A DNA stretch of 64,000 bases, from positions 62,001 to 126,000 of the forward strand of contig NZ_QJHB01000006.1 in NCBI RefSeq assembly GCF_003260275.1. The letters run 5' to 3'. Positions within the stretch are counted from its first letter, which is position 1, and every line of letters begins with the position of its first letter. The notes beneath the pieces were generated by a model, which saw only the letters and a list, made by a program, of their open reading frames with translations, ran no database searches and was not told where the DNA came from. A program made the position numbers and the translations under genes. The stretch is from Homoserinimonas sp. OAct 916 (lineage in GTDB: Bacteria > Actinomycetota > Actinomycetes > Actinomycetales > Microbacteriaceae). Shown piece after piece: positions 16,094 through 23,875 of this stretch.

Positions 16094-17605
16094 GGTGAAG
16101 GTGGGCCAGGTGTCTGGCTGGTCGGTGATGACCCGGCCGGTGGGGGTGGTCCATTCCAGTACTCCCGGGGAGATTTGTTTCACTTCCCACCCGCCGTGGT
16201 GTTTCAACGTGTGGTGGCCGCGGCAGAGGTGGGCGAGGTTGTCGGGCACGGTGGGGCCACCTACTTCGGCGGGGATGGTGTGGTCGATGTCGCACCGGCC
16301 GGCAGACCGGGTGCAGCCCGGCTGTCGGCACCGGCCATCTCGCAACCGAAGGAACCGGCGAAGTTTCGCCGACGGCCTATACGTGTCGGCGGTCAATGCC
16401 ATCCCGGTGACCGGGTGGGTGAGCAGCCGGGTCAGCCTGGGTGCGTCGGCGGCCAACCGGCGGGCGGTGGCCGGGTCGATCGGACCCTTCCCCGCGAGCG
16501 TCGGTGGTTCCAGCCGAACTTTCCCGGGTTTCGTCCCCGTACCAGTGCCTGTATCGCGGGCAGTGTTCGTGCCTGTGCTGGTATCGGCGCCGGTGTGTGG
16601 ATCTGTGGCGTCAGTGTCAGCGTTGTCTGTGTTGAGGAGGGTGAGTGCGGGGATCACGATGGCGATCTCGGCGCGGATGCCGATGCCGGCGTGGTGGGGG
16701 GCGTCTTCGCAGCCGGTGGGTTGCCCGGTCAGTAACAGCTCGCAGGCCAAGTCGGCGCGCAACTGGTCATAGCTGCGTGGCTCACCGGTGACCAGGTCAC
16801 CGGTGACCAGGTCACCGGTGTCAGGGTCGAGGGTGCGGGCGCCGGCGGCGCCGGTGATGGCTTTGGCCTGCTGGGTGAGCCGGTCCAGGATGCCCTCCGC
16901 CAACACGGTCGGCACGGTCATACCCAGCTCGGACAGACCGTCACCGATGTCGTGCACCCACACCCGGCGTTGTTTGTACGCCTGGTCGTACCGTTGCTGA
17001 AAAGTGACCTCGCCGCACGTCGCGGCCGCCCGTTGCGCGTACCGGCCGAGCCTGCCCGGGGTGGTGTCGGCCGCTTTGTCCAACACCACCTGTTCGTAGA
17101 CGGCGCGGGCGGTGTCGTCCTGGATGGGCAGGCCGTGGTCGGCGATCACCCGGATATGGGCGAGGTCGATGCGGCCGTCGTTGAGAGCGGCCACCGCGGC
17201 CGGGTAGTCGGTGACGAACCGTTCCGCGTCAGCGAGGCGGCGACCCATGGTGCGCTCAGAGACCCGGTGCGCCGCGGCGAGGTCGGCGACCAGGGACCGG
17301 TGCGCGATCGACGGGTCACAACCGTACAGTTCGGTGTTACCGGCCCGCACCCACACCGCCAGGGTCGCCAACTCGTGCAACTCCTGGGCCTGCAGGGCAC
17401 CCATCTGCTGCCGGATCACCACCGTGCGGGCGATCGCAGCCGCCGCCATCTCGTCACCGGGACCAAACAGAACAGCGTTCCCACCGACCGTGGATTCGTC
17501 GACCCCCGGTGGGTGGTCAGGCATGGCGTTCGGCACAGAGTCAACGGTGGGGGGTTCGCCGGGGCAGAACCTGTCACCATCATCAGATTCGAACATATGT
17601 TCCAT
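16085..17605 (-). CDS. DUF222 domain HNH endonuclease-like protein (13E12-type)
   Basis: A roughly 506-aa protein of the actinobacterial DUF222-HNH family. The N-terminal DUF222 region includes ELATLAVWVRAGNTELYG and the helical RRLADAERFVTDYPAAVAAL. The C-terminal HNH nuclease has CRQPGC, then CDIDHTIPAEVGG and NLAHLCRGHHTLKH, with a zinc-like Cys/His set. Between them lie an in-frame VTGDL repeat and a low-complexity T/G/D linker (about residues 330-365). The start is uncertain: ATG at 17605 or 17596, or TTG at 17617; none has a good ribosome-binding site. These genes occur in many copies per genome and are thought to be selfish or repair-associated nucleases; function is unproven. Confidence 0.88.
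   Translation of the reverse strand: MEHMFESDDGDRFCPGEPPTVDSVPNAMPDHPPGVDESTVGGNAVLFGPGDEMAAAAIARTVVIRQQMGALQAQELHELATLAVWVRAGNTELYGCDPSIAHRSLVADLAAAHRVSERTMGRRLADAERFVTDYPAAVAALNDGRIDLAHIRVIADHGLPIQDDTARAVYEQVVLDKAADTTPGRLGRYAQRAAATCGEVTFQQRYDQAYKQRRVWVHDIGDGLSELGMTVPTVLAEGILDRLTQQAKAITGAAGARTLDPDTGDLVTGDLVTGEPRSYDQLRADLACELLLTGQPTGCEDAPHHAGIGIRAEIAIVIPALTLLNTDNADTDATDPHTGADTSTGTNTARDTGTGTGTKPGKVRLEPPTLAGKGPIDPATARRLAADAPRLTRLLTHPVTGMALTADTYRPSAKLRRFLRLRDGRCRQPGCTRSAGRCDIDHTIPAEVGGPTVPDNLAHLCRGHHTLKHHGGWEVKQISPGVLEWTTPTGRVITDQPDTWPTFTEN
16781..16825. repeat. in-frame 15-bp repeat inside the HNH gene
   Basis: CACCGGTGACCAGGT repeats about three times around 16782-16824. On the coding (minus) strand it gives D-TGDLVTGDLVTGEP, that is, repeated VTGDL pentapeptides. 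The unit is a multiple of three, so copy number can change without a frameshift. Confidence 0.85.
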
Positions 17606-17617
17606 ATACAGAGTCAA

Positions 17618-18092
17618 CCATGACCCACCGACATTTCGACCGGCGAGTGACAGGCCTGTGGATAACTTTGCTCGACCCTGCCGGGACGGTGATCAACAGG
17701 GTCAATTCGGCACCGACCTGAGCACCGCTCTCTCCGAACAACCGCAAGTGAGTCTGCCGAACCGAGGTAGGTGCGACGGCCGAAGCGAGGTGGGTGCGAC
17801 GGCCGTCATCATCTCCCCCGGGCTGAAGGACACGGGTCTTGTACTTCTACTTGTACTTGTACTTCGGCTCTCACGGTTGCCGATTTCGCCATTGGACTCG
17901 CCATCGGAGCCGCCACCCGGGAGGGGTGCACTGGAGCGAGCACCAACGGCTACGGCACCCTCGGTCACCCATGGACGCGTTCAGATCCGGCTATTCGCGA
18001 GAAATGGCGCCCCACTATTCCGCTCTGCCAGCACTATTCCGCTTTGCCCCACTACTCCGCTCTGCCACCATTAGGGAAAAGGCAGGACAGAA
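17618..18092. other. 475-bp intergenic stretch rich in short repeats, no gene seen
   Basis: No frame here gives a credible protein. Three repeat blocks are visible. A 23-bp unit (CGAGGTAGGTGCGACGGCCG...) is duplicated at 17763-17808. A C-T-T-G-T-A hexamer run lies at 17838-17865. A 19-20-bp unit (CACTATTCCGCTCTGCC) is present three times at 18011-18068, the last block ending 25 bp before the fabG stop. It separates the HNH gene from fabG; the HNH promoter must lie in its first part. Confidence 0.7.
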
Positions 18093-18800
18093 TCAGTGGC
18101 CCATGCCAAGGCCGCCGTCGACCGGAATGACGGCACCGGAAATGTAGCCGGCATCATCTCCTGCCAACCAGACGGCCACCCTGGCCACTTCCTGGCTGGT
18201 GGCGAACCGACCCGCCGGGATGGCCTTTTTGTACGCAGCCTGCTGTTCGGCGGGCAATTCGGCGGTCATGTCTGTCTCGATGAAGCCTGGAGCGATCACA
18301 TTCGCTGTTATCCCTCGCGCACCGAGTTCCCGGGTGATGGAACGCGCAAGTCCGACGAGCCCCGCTTTCGACGCCGCATAGTTCGCTTGGCCCGCCCCGC
18401 CGTACAGCCCAACGACGCTCGAAACCAGGATGATGCGCCCAAAACGCTGACGCAGGAAGCCCTTCGACGCGCGTTTCACTACCCGGAAGGCCCCGGTGAG
18501 GTTCGTGTCGACCACCTCGGTGAAATCATCATCCGACATGCGCATGAGCAGCGTATCGCGGGTGATCCCAGCATTCGCAACCACGACCTCGACCGGACCG
18601 AGCTTGTCTTCGACAACAGTGAACGCCTGATCGATCGTCGACGGGTCGGTCACGTCGGCGTGCACCGTGAGGGCTCCCTCAGGGCCGGAACCGCTGCGCG
18701 CCGTCACAGCCACACGATGCCCCGCGGCCAGAAACTCCTCGGCCATCGAATATCCGATACCTCGATTGCCGCCTGTGATCAGAACCGTTCTGGCCGTCAT
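18093..18800 (-). CDS. fabG: 3-oxoacyl-ACP reductase (SDR)
   Basis: A 235-aa short-chain dehydrogenase, predicted to reduce 3-oxoacyl-ACP with NADPH in fatty-acid elongation. The cofactor motif TGGNRGIG is at residues 9-16, NAG at 76-78, and the catalytic Ser127/128, Tyr141 and Lys145 lie in SSVVGLYGGAGQANYAASK. ATG at 18800 is chosen because AGGGAGAG lies upstream of it; a TTG five codons earlier has no such site. No other fab genes are adjacent. In mycobacteria the corresponding FabG is partnered with inhA, which is not seen here. An SDR acting on another substrate is possible. Confidence 0.9.
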   Translation of the reverse strand: MTARTVLITGGNRGIGYSMAEEFLAAGHRVAVTARSGSGPEGALTVHADVTDPSTIDQAFTVVEDKLGPVEVVVANAGITRDTLLMRMSDDDFTEVVDTNLTGAFRVVKRASKGFLRQRFGRIILVSSVVGLYGGAGQANYAASKAGLVGLARSITRELGARGITANVIAPGFIETDMTAELPAEQQAAYKKAIPAGRFATSQEVARVAVWLAGDDAGYISGAVIPVDGGLGMGH

Positions 18801-18851
18801 TTGTCTCTCCCTCAAAGTCGGTACACCACACTCGCTGCACCTGAGATCGGT

Positions 18852-18956
18852 GCGTCAAATGTCGTTGCGTTCAATTTCATTGCGTTCAAAGTCACTACGT
18901 TCAAAGTGCAAGCGTTCACAGTCAATGCGCTCACAGTCCCTGCACCCAAATTCGCC
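18852..18956. repeat. seven degenerate 15-bp tandem repeats
   Basis: Seven consecutive 15-mers follow the pattern GCGTTCAAAGTCANT. The starts are 18852, 18867, 18882, 18897, 18912, 18927 and 18942. They lie in the fabG/DUF3099 divergent region. On the minus strand one frame reads a pentapeptide series (TVNAC TLNVV TLNAM KLNAT TFDAP). Leu and Asn are in the reverse order to true pentapeptide repeats, so I regard it as non-coding. Confidence 0.85.
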
Positions 18957-19076
18957 ACCTGCGCATGCGCTCGCGCTGGTTCGCCGGATATGGGACCAGT
19001 CAGCTGCCAATCGGATTCAAGCTTAGGCTTAACCCAGACAAGCCGGCCTCCGGCTCGCGTAAACTGGTTGCGAGAC

Positions 19077-19430
19077 ATGAAACCCCAATCGATCACATCG
19101 TTGCCGCCCTCTCCGGAGGTGGACCGGCATTCCCGGATGGTGAAATATTCACTCGCAATGGGGATTCGCGTGCTCTGCATCGTGGCGGTCCTTTTTGTTC
19201 ACGGCTGGTGGTTGCTGATCCCTGCACTGGGCGCCATATTCCTGCCCTACTTCGCGGTCGTGATCGCCAACAATTCCTGGTTCGCCGGCGGGGCAGACGT
19301 GGAGCAACCGGGCGGCATCGTGCTCCGCGATCCGGCACTTCCGGGAGCCGGCTCTGCACAGCCGCCACCCCCCAGCTCACACGGGTTCGCCTCCGAGAGT
19401 CGCGGCGACGAACCGAAAACCGAAGCGTGA
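19077..19430 (+). CDS. DUF3099 domain-containing membrane protein
   Basis: A 117-aa protein with the DUF3099 opening KPQSITSLPPSPEVDRHSRM. Two adjacent transmembrane helices follow (about residues 25-63: MGIRVLCIVAVLFVHGWWLL, then IPALGAIFLPYFAVVIANN). A Pro/Gly-rich cytosolic tail ends the protein. ATG at 19077 gives the family N terminus. TAAACT lies 11 bases upstream, consistent with a short or absent leader. It is the first gene of a coupled operon with the 76-aa protein and SURF1, which suggests a link to cytochrome oxidase assembly or membrane biogenesis. Family function is unknown. Confidence 0.9.
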   Translation: MKPQSITSLPPSPEVDRHSRMVKYSLAMGIRVLCIVAVLFVHGWWLLIPALGAIFLPYFAVVIANNSWFAGGADVEQPGGIVLRDPALPGAGSAQPPPPSSHGFASESRGDEPKTEA

Positions 19431-19660
19431 TGAGCTCAACAGATACTTCTCTGACGCCGGTCTGCTCTCGCGCGGGCTGCCGCGACGGTGCCCACTGGCG
19501 CGTCGAGTGGCGCAACCCGAAGATCCACAACGCAGATCGCGTCAAGGTCTGGCTGGCCTGCGATGAACACCGGGAGTTCTTACACGACTATCTGGCAACC
19601 AGGCAGTTCCCCGTGGCTGTTGTTCCGCTGGTGGCTGCCGACCAGGCGGAGGGCGGATGA
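19430..19660 (+). CDS. small zinc-finger-like protein coupled to SURF1
   Basis: A 76-aa cytosolic protein with Cys12, Cys17, Cys44 and His47 (C-x4-C ... C-x2-H). The spacing could bind one metal ion. The central part WRVEWRNPKIHNADRVKVWL is basic and the tail hydrophobic. Its ATG overlaps the DUF3099 stop (TGATG), and its own stop overlaps the SURF1 ATG (ATGA), so all three genes are translationally coupled. I do not recognise a named family. Metal binding and a role in oxidase assembly are inference from residues and position. Confidence 0.8.
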   Translation: MSSTDTSLTPVCSRAGCRDGAHWRVEWRNPKIHNADRVKVWLACDEHREFLHDYLATRQFPVAVVPLVAADQAEGG

Positions 19661-20499
19661 ACGCGCTGAAGTTCGGCTTCACTCGGCGCTGGGCCGGCTA
19701 TATCGCTCTCGCGATCCTTTTTGCAGCGGCCTGCGCGGGGCTCGGCATGTGGCAGATGGCGCGACGGGCCGAGGCGGTCACCGAGATTGAACGCGTCGAT
19801 GCGAACTTCGACAGCACGCCGATCGCCCTCGCTGATGCGCTGCCGAACTTACAAGCATTCGACCCGGCCCAGAAATGGCTTCCGGTGACGGTGACCGGAC
19901 AGTATCTGGTGGATGAGGCGATGCTGGTGCGCAACCGGCCTCTTCAGGGACCGGGTTTTGAACAATTGGTTCCGCTGAAACTCGCGGACGGCACCGTGTT
20001 CATCGTCGACCGCGGCTGGTTGCCGACCGGAAACACGCAGGATCTGCCCGAGGTGATTCCGGCTCCCCCGTCGGGCACCGTCACCGTCGTTGCCCGGTTG
20101 AAAGCCGGAGAGCCCGCCATCGCCGGACGTGGTGATGTGCCCGGTCAGATCGCTACCATCGAACTCGCCAAGATCGAGGGCCTGCTGGGGCTGCCCACTT
20201 TCACGGGAGCCTATGGACTGATGGACTCCGAGACACCGCCGGCCACTCAAGAACGGCCAGTGGCGGTCACCAGGCCGGTCGCCGACGAGGGTCCGCACCT
20301 CAGCTATGCGTTTCAGTGGTTCACCTTCGGTGTTCTCGGGTTCATCGGTCTCGGCTATATCGTGCGCACCGAATATCGCCGGTTGAACGAAGACGACCCC
20401 GAGGAGCAGGAGAGGGAGGCGGCGCGCCAGTCCCGGCGGGACAGGCGCGGGCGCTCCGATGCCGACATCGAGGACGAGATCCTCGATTCCCACCAGTAA
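19657..20499 (+). CDS. SURF1 family cytochrome c oxidase assembly protein
   Basis: A 280-aa SURF1 protein, which helps insert heme A into cytochrome c oxidase subunit I at the membrane. The N-terminal helix GYIALAILFAAACAGLGMWQ is followed by MARR, the family's first signature. A beta-rich extracytoplasmic domain with FIVDRGWLPTG comes next. A second helix (SYAFQWFTFGVLGFIGLGYI) carries the second signature. The last 50 residues are a charged Arg/Asp/Glu tail. Last gene of the DUF3099 operon. The heme A synthase ctaA is in the same window at 26.9 kb. Confidence 0.94.
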   Translation: MNALKFGFTRRWAGYIALAILFAAACAGLGMWQMARRAEAVTEIERVDANFDSTPIALADALPNLQAFDPAQKWLPVTVTGQYLVDEAMLVRNRPLQGPGFEQLVPLKLADGTVFIVDRGWLPTGNTQDLPEVIPAPPSGTVTVVARLKAGEPAIAGRGDVPGQIATIELAKIEGLLGLPTFTGAYGLMDSETPPATQERPVAVTRPVADEGPHLSYAFQWFTFGVLGFIGLGYIVRTEYRRLNEDDPEEQEREAARQSRRDRRGRSDADIEDEILDSHQ

Positions 20500-20587
20500 C
20501 CGCCGTACCACTGGCGCTGGCGGCGGCGGCCGTTCGCACGCGTTGGCTCGACCACGTCGGCGCCGATCTGTTCTGCCAGCGATGTCG

Positions 20588-20630
20588 GCTCAGAAACGCC
20601 AGCTCAGAAACGCCCATTCAGAAACACCAG
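20588..20630. repeat. three 14-15-bp tandem repeats after SURF1
   Basis: GCTCAGAAACGCCA is repeated at 20588 and 20602, with a diverged copy (TTCAGAAACACCAG) at 20617. The block lies between the convergent SURF1 and ABC-F genes. It is one of the family of short intergenic tandem repeats in this window. Confidence 0.8.
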
Positions 20631-20668
20631 CCCAGCGAACACCGCTCCCGGCCGTCAGCCGATGCCCG

Positions 20669-22267
20669 TCAGCTCAGCGAAATAAGGTCGGCGTAGTCCT
20701 TGTTCCAGTGGTCTTCGGTGCCTTCGGGCATGATCAGCACGCGCTCGGGGTTCAGCGCCTGCACCGCGCCCTCATCGTGGCTGACCAGAACGACGGCTCC
20801 CGAGTAGTTCGCCAGTGCATCGAGGATCTCGGCGCGGCTGGCCGGGTCCAGGTTGTTCGTCGGTTCGTCCAGCAGCAGTACGTTCGCCGCCGAGACCACC
20901 AGCATCGCCAACGCGAGCCGGGTCTTCTCTCCGCCCGACAGCACCCCGGCAGGCTTGTGGCCGTCATCGCCGGTGAACAGGAACGAACCGAGCACCCGGC
21001 GAGCCTCGGTCTCGGTCAGCTGGGGTGAGACCGACACCATATTCTGCAAAACAGTGCGCTTCACGTCGATCGTTTCGTGTTCCTGGGCGTAGTAGCCGAC
21101 CCGCAGACCGTGTCCCGGTTCGATCTGGCCGGTATCGGGTTCATCCACACCCGCGAGGATGCGCAGCAGCGTCGTCTTGCCGGCACCGTTCAAGCCGAGA
21201 ATAACGACCTTGGATCCGCGGTCGATCGCGAGGTCCACCGCGGTGAAGATCTCCAGCGACCCATAACTCTTGCTCAGGTTGTTGGCCATGATCGGCGTGC
21301 GCCCGCACGGAGACGGCTCGGGGAAGCGCAACTTTGCCACGCGATCAGTGACACGCACCTCGTCGAGGCCGGCGAGCATCTTCTCGGCGCGCCGAACCAT
21401 CTGGTGCGCGGCGGCGGCCTTCGAGGCCTTGGCGCCGAATCGGGCGGCCTGCAATTGCAGCACTCCCGCCTTCTTCTCGACGTTGACGCGTTCCTTCTTG
21501 CGCCGTTCCTCGTCGCTGGCACGCTGGCGCAGGTAGTGCTTCCAGCCCATGTTGTAGATGTCGATCGTGGTGCGGTTGGCGTCGAGGTAGAACACGCGGT
21601 TGACCGTGTCCTCAACAAGAATTTCATCGTGGCTGATCACCATCAGCCCACCCGGGAAACCCTTCAAGAACTCGCGCAACCACACGACGGAGTCGGCGTC
21701 CAAGTGGTTGGTCGGCTCGTCCAGAAGCATGGTCTCGGCGCCGGAGAACAGAATGCGGGCCAGTTCGATGCGTCGACGCTGACCGCCGGAGAGGGTTGAA
21801 AGCGGCTGGTCCAGGATGCGGTCGGGCAGGCTGAGGTTGCTGGCGATCGAGGCCGCCTCCGCCTCGGCGGTGTAGCCCCCGAGCGCGTGAAACTTGTCCT
21901 CCAGCGAGCCATAGCGCTTCATGGCGGCGGCACTGACCTTCAGGTCGCTGCTCGCCATCTCTTCTTGCGCCTTCTGCATTCCGAGCACAGTGTGGCCGAG
22001 ACCCCGGGCATCGAGAATTCTGGTGCGTGCGAGGTCGCTCGGGTTGCCCGAGCGCGGATCCTGCGGGAGGTAACCGATCTCTCCGGAGCGCTCGATCGTG
22101 CCCGCGGTGGGCTGCAGTTCGCCGGCGAGAGTCTTCGTCAGGGTAGTCTTGCCCGCGCCGTTGCGACCGACCAGGCCGATCTTGTCGCCGGGAGAGACCC
22201 GAAAGGTGACGTCGTCCATGAGCACGCGGGCGCCCACTCTGAGCTCAAGGTCGCGCACATTGAGCAC
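20669..22267 (-). CDS. ABC-F family ATPase (translation factor-type)
   Basis: A 532-aa protein with two ABC ATPase domains and no membrane segments. The first has GRNGAGKTT and LSGGQRRRIELARIL with MLLDEPTNHLD. The second has GLNGAGKTT and LSGGEKTRLALAMLV with LLLDEPTNNLD. A charged helical linker (EERRKKERVNVEKKAG) lies between them. ABC-F proteins bind the ribosomal E site and relieve stalling or confer antibiotic protection. GTG at 22267 gives the standard N terminus (VLNVRDLELRVGARVLMDD). Gene is directly downstream of sufT. It is likely a housekeeping EttA/Uup-type factor; resistance cannot be judged from sequence. Confidence 0.92.
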   Translation of the reverse strand: MLNVRDLELRVGARVLMDDVTFRVSPGDKIGLVGRNGAGKTTLTKTLAGELQPTAGTIERSGEIGYLPQDPRSGNPSDLARTRILDARGLGHTVLGMQKAQEEMASSDLKVSAAAMKRYGSLEDKFHALGGYTAEAEAASIASNLSLPDRILDQPLSTLSGGQRRRIELARILFSGAETMLLDEPTNHLDADSVVWLREFLKGFPGGLMVISHDEILVEDTVNRVFYLDANRTTIDIYNMGWKHYLRQRASDEERRKKERVNVEKKAGVLQLQAARFGAKASKAAAAHQMVRRAEKMLAGLDEVRVTDRVAKLRFPEPSPCGRTPIMANNLSKSYGSLEIFTAVDLAIDRGSKVVILGLNGAGKTTLLRILAGVDEPDTGQIEPGHGLRVGYYAQEHETIDVKRTVLQNMVSVSPQLTETEARRVLGSFLFTGDDGHKPAGVLSGGEKTRLALAMLVVSAANVLLLDEPTNNLDPASRAEILDALANYSGAVVLVSHDEGAVQALNPERVLIMPEGTEDHWNKDYADLISLS

Positions 22268-22353
22268 AGTGGAGTTCCAATTCGTTTTACGGCGCCCCAG
22301 AATCAGGCGTATGGGTGAGCAGGGTACAGACCGGCGGATGCCGACAGAACAGA

Positions 22354-22683
22354 CTACATCGCGAAGCCGAGGGCGCGCATCATGTCGCGACCGTCGTCGG
22401 TGATCTTGTTCGGGCCCCACGGCGGCATCCAGACCCAATTGATGCGGAACTGGTCCACCACGTCGTAGAGAGACTCGGTGATCTGCTCCTCGATCACGTC
22501 GGTGAGCGGGCAGCCCGCGCTGGTCAGGGTCATGCTGACCACGAGGGCATCGTTCTCGTCGTCCCAGCCGAGGTCGTAGATCAGGCCGAGGTCGACGATG
22601 TTGATCCCGAGTTCGGGATCCATCACGTCTTTCAGGGCTTCTTCAACCTCGTCATACCGTGCAGGAGATAGCGCGACAACCAT
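22354..22683 (-). CDS. sufT: SufT/MIP18-type iron-sulfur assembly factor (DUF59)
   Basis: A 109-aa DUF59 protein with DPELGINIVDLGLIYDLG and the Cys-containing loop MTLTSAGCPLTDVIEEQI. In related bacteria SufT helps mature iron-sulfur proteins, especially under high demand. It is the last gene of the suf operon, four bases after sufC. It could equally be called a metal-sulfur cluster assembly factor; the operon position supports a Suf role. Confidence 0.92.
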   Translation of the reverse strand: MVVALSPARYDEVEEALKDVMDPELGINIVDLGLIYDLGWDDENDALVVSMTLTSAGCPLTDVIEEQITESLYDVVDQFRINWVWMPPWGPNKITDDGRDMMRALGFAM

Positions 22684-22687
22684 GCGA

Positions 22688-23452
22688 CTAGCCTACGTTC
22701 GCAGGAGTCAGAAAGCGATCGTAGCCCTCGGCCTCGAGACGGTCGGCCAGTTCGGGCCCGCCCTGCTCGGCGATGCGCCCGGCAACGAACACGTGCACGA
22801 AGTCTGGCTTGATGTAGCGCAGGATCCGGGTGTAATGGGTGATCAGAACGATGCCGAGACCCGTGGTCTCTTTTGCCCGGTTCACACCGTCGGCAACGAT
22901 CTTCAACGCGTCGACGTCGAGGCCGGAGTCGGTCTCGTCGAGTACCGCGAATGCGGGCTTCAAGAGCTCGAGCTGCAGAATCTCGTGGCGCTTCTTCTCG
23001 CCACCGGAGAACCCCTCGTTCACGTTGCGCTCGGCGAACACCTTGTCCATGCGCAGGTTGGCCATCGACGTGCGGATGTCCTTCAGCCAGGTGCGAATGG
23101 GGGGCGCCTCGCCATCGATGGCGGTCTTGGCGGTGCGCAGAAAGTTGGTAACCGTCACTCCGGGGATCTCCACCGGGTACTGCATGGCGAGGAACAGTCC
23201 GGCGCGGGCGCGCTCATCGACCGACATCTCCAAGACGTTCTCGCCGTCGAGGGTGATCGTTCCCGAGTCGACCTGGTACTTCGGGTGGCCGGCGATCGCA
23301 TAGGCGAGCGTCGACTTGCCGGAGCCGTTCGGGCCCATGATGGCGTGGATCTCACCCTTCTTGATGGTGAGGTCGACACCGTTGAGAATCTGCACGGTGC
23401 CCTGGTCGGTCTGCACGCTGACGTGAAGATCCGTGATTGCAAGCGTTGACAT
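22688..23452 (-). CDS. sufC: Fe-S cluster assembly ATPase SufC
   Basis: A 254-aa ABC-type ATPase that drives the SufBC2D scaffold. It has MGPNGSGKSTLAYAIAGHP (Walker A), the Suf-typical signature FSGGEKKRHEILQLEL, and Walker B FAVLDETDSGLD, where DETDSGLD distinguishes SufC from transporter ATPases. The H-loop ITHYTRIL and the GGPELADRLEAEGYD C terminus also match. ATG at 23452. It lies between the Rieske gene and sufT in the suf operon. Confidence 0.96.
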   Translation of the reverse strand: MSTLAITDLHVSVQTDQGTVQILNGVDLTIKKGEIHAIMGPNGSGKSTLAYAIAGHPKYQVDSGTITLDGENVLEMSVDERARAGLFLAMQYPVEIPGVTVTNFLRTAKTAIDGEAPPIRTWLKDIRTSMANLRMDKVFAERNVNEGFSGGEKKRHEILQLELLKPAFAVLDETDSGLDVDALKIVADGVNRAKETTGLGIVLITHYTRILRYIKPDFVHVFVAGRIAEQGGPELADRLEAEGYDRFLTPANVG

Positions 23453-23548
23453 AAATTCTTGTTCCTGTTCTGTCAGTCACCGGCCGGGGGCCGGAGTCCG
23501 CGCGCTGACGCCGCGGGAAGTTCATGTGGATAGTGGTCGAGAGTGGAA

Positions 23549-23875
23549 TCAGTAGGGGATCACAACGCTGGGGTCGATGTACACGTCGCCATCGATCATC
23601 GTGACCTCGTACACGGGCACCGGTTCGAACGCCGGCAGCGTCAACGCCGCCCCGGTGACCAAGGAGAATTTCGAGCCGTGGGCCCAGCATTCCAGCGTTT
23701 CATCTTCGACGAAGCCTTCCGACAGGGAGACGTCACCGTGGGTGCAGGTGTCGCCGATGGCGTACACGGCATCGGCCGCGTCGCGAACCACTGCGATCGG
23801 AACCTCGTCGATGATCACTCGTACGGCCTCGTTCACCGGGAGATCATCGAGCGCACAGACCTTGACACTGGCCAT
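23549..23875 (-). CDS. Rieske [2Fe-2S] ferredoxin-like protein in suf operon
   Basis: A 108-aa Rieske domain protein with cluster-binding CTHGDVSLSEG and CWAHGSKFSL (Cys-x-His ... Cys-x2-His). The class is that of small ferredoxin subunits of non-heme iron oxygenases, but no oxygenase is nearby. Its start overlaps the sufD stop (TGATGG), and it lies inside the suf operon. It may carry electrons for cluster assembly. This sufB-sufD-Rieske-sufC order is known from other actinobacteria. Confidence 0.93.
   Translation of the reverse strand: MASVKVCALDDLPVNEAVRVIIDEVPIAVVRDAADAVYAIGDTCTHGDVSLSEGFVEDETLECWAHGSKFSLVTGAALTLPAFEPVPVYEVTMIDGDVYIDPSVVIPY

Noticed and set aside
17702-17968. 88-codon minus-strand frame in the HNH/fabG spacer
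   Set aside because: Ser/Thr/Arg-rich translation of the repeat DNA with no ribosome-binding site or recognisable domain.
18812-19180. Minus-strand frame with a pentapeptide-like T-L-N-A-x series
   Set aside because: True pentapeptide repeats have A(D/N)Lxx with N/D before Leu; here Leu precedes Asn and the flanks read through DUF3099 antisense.
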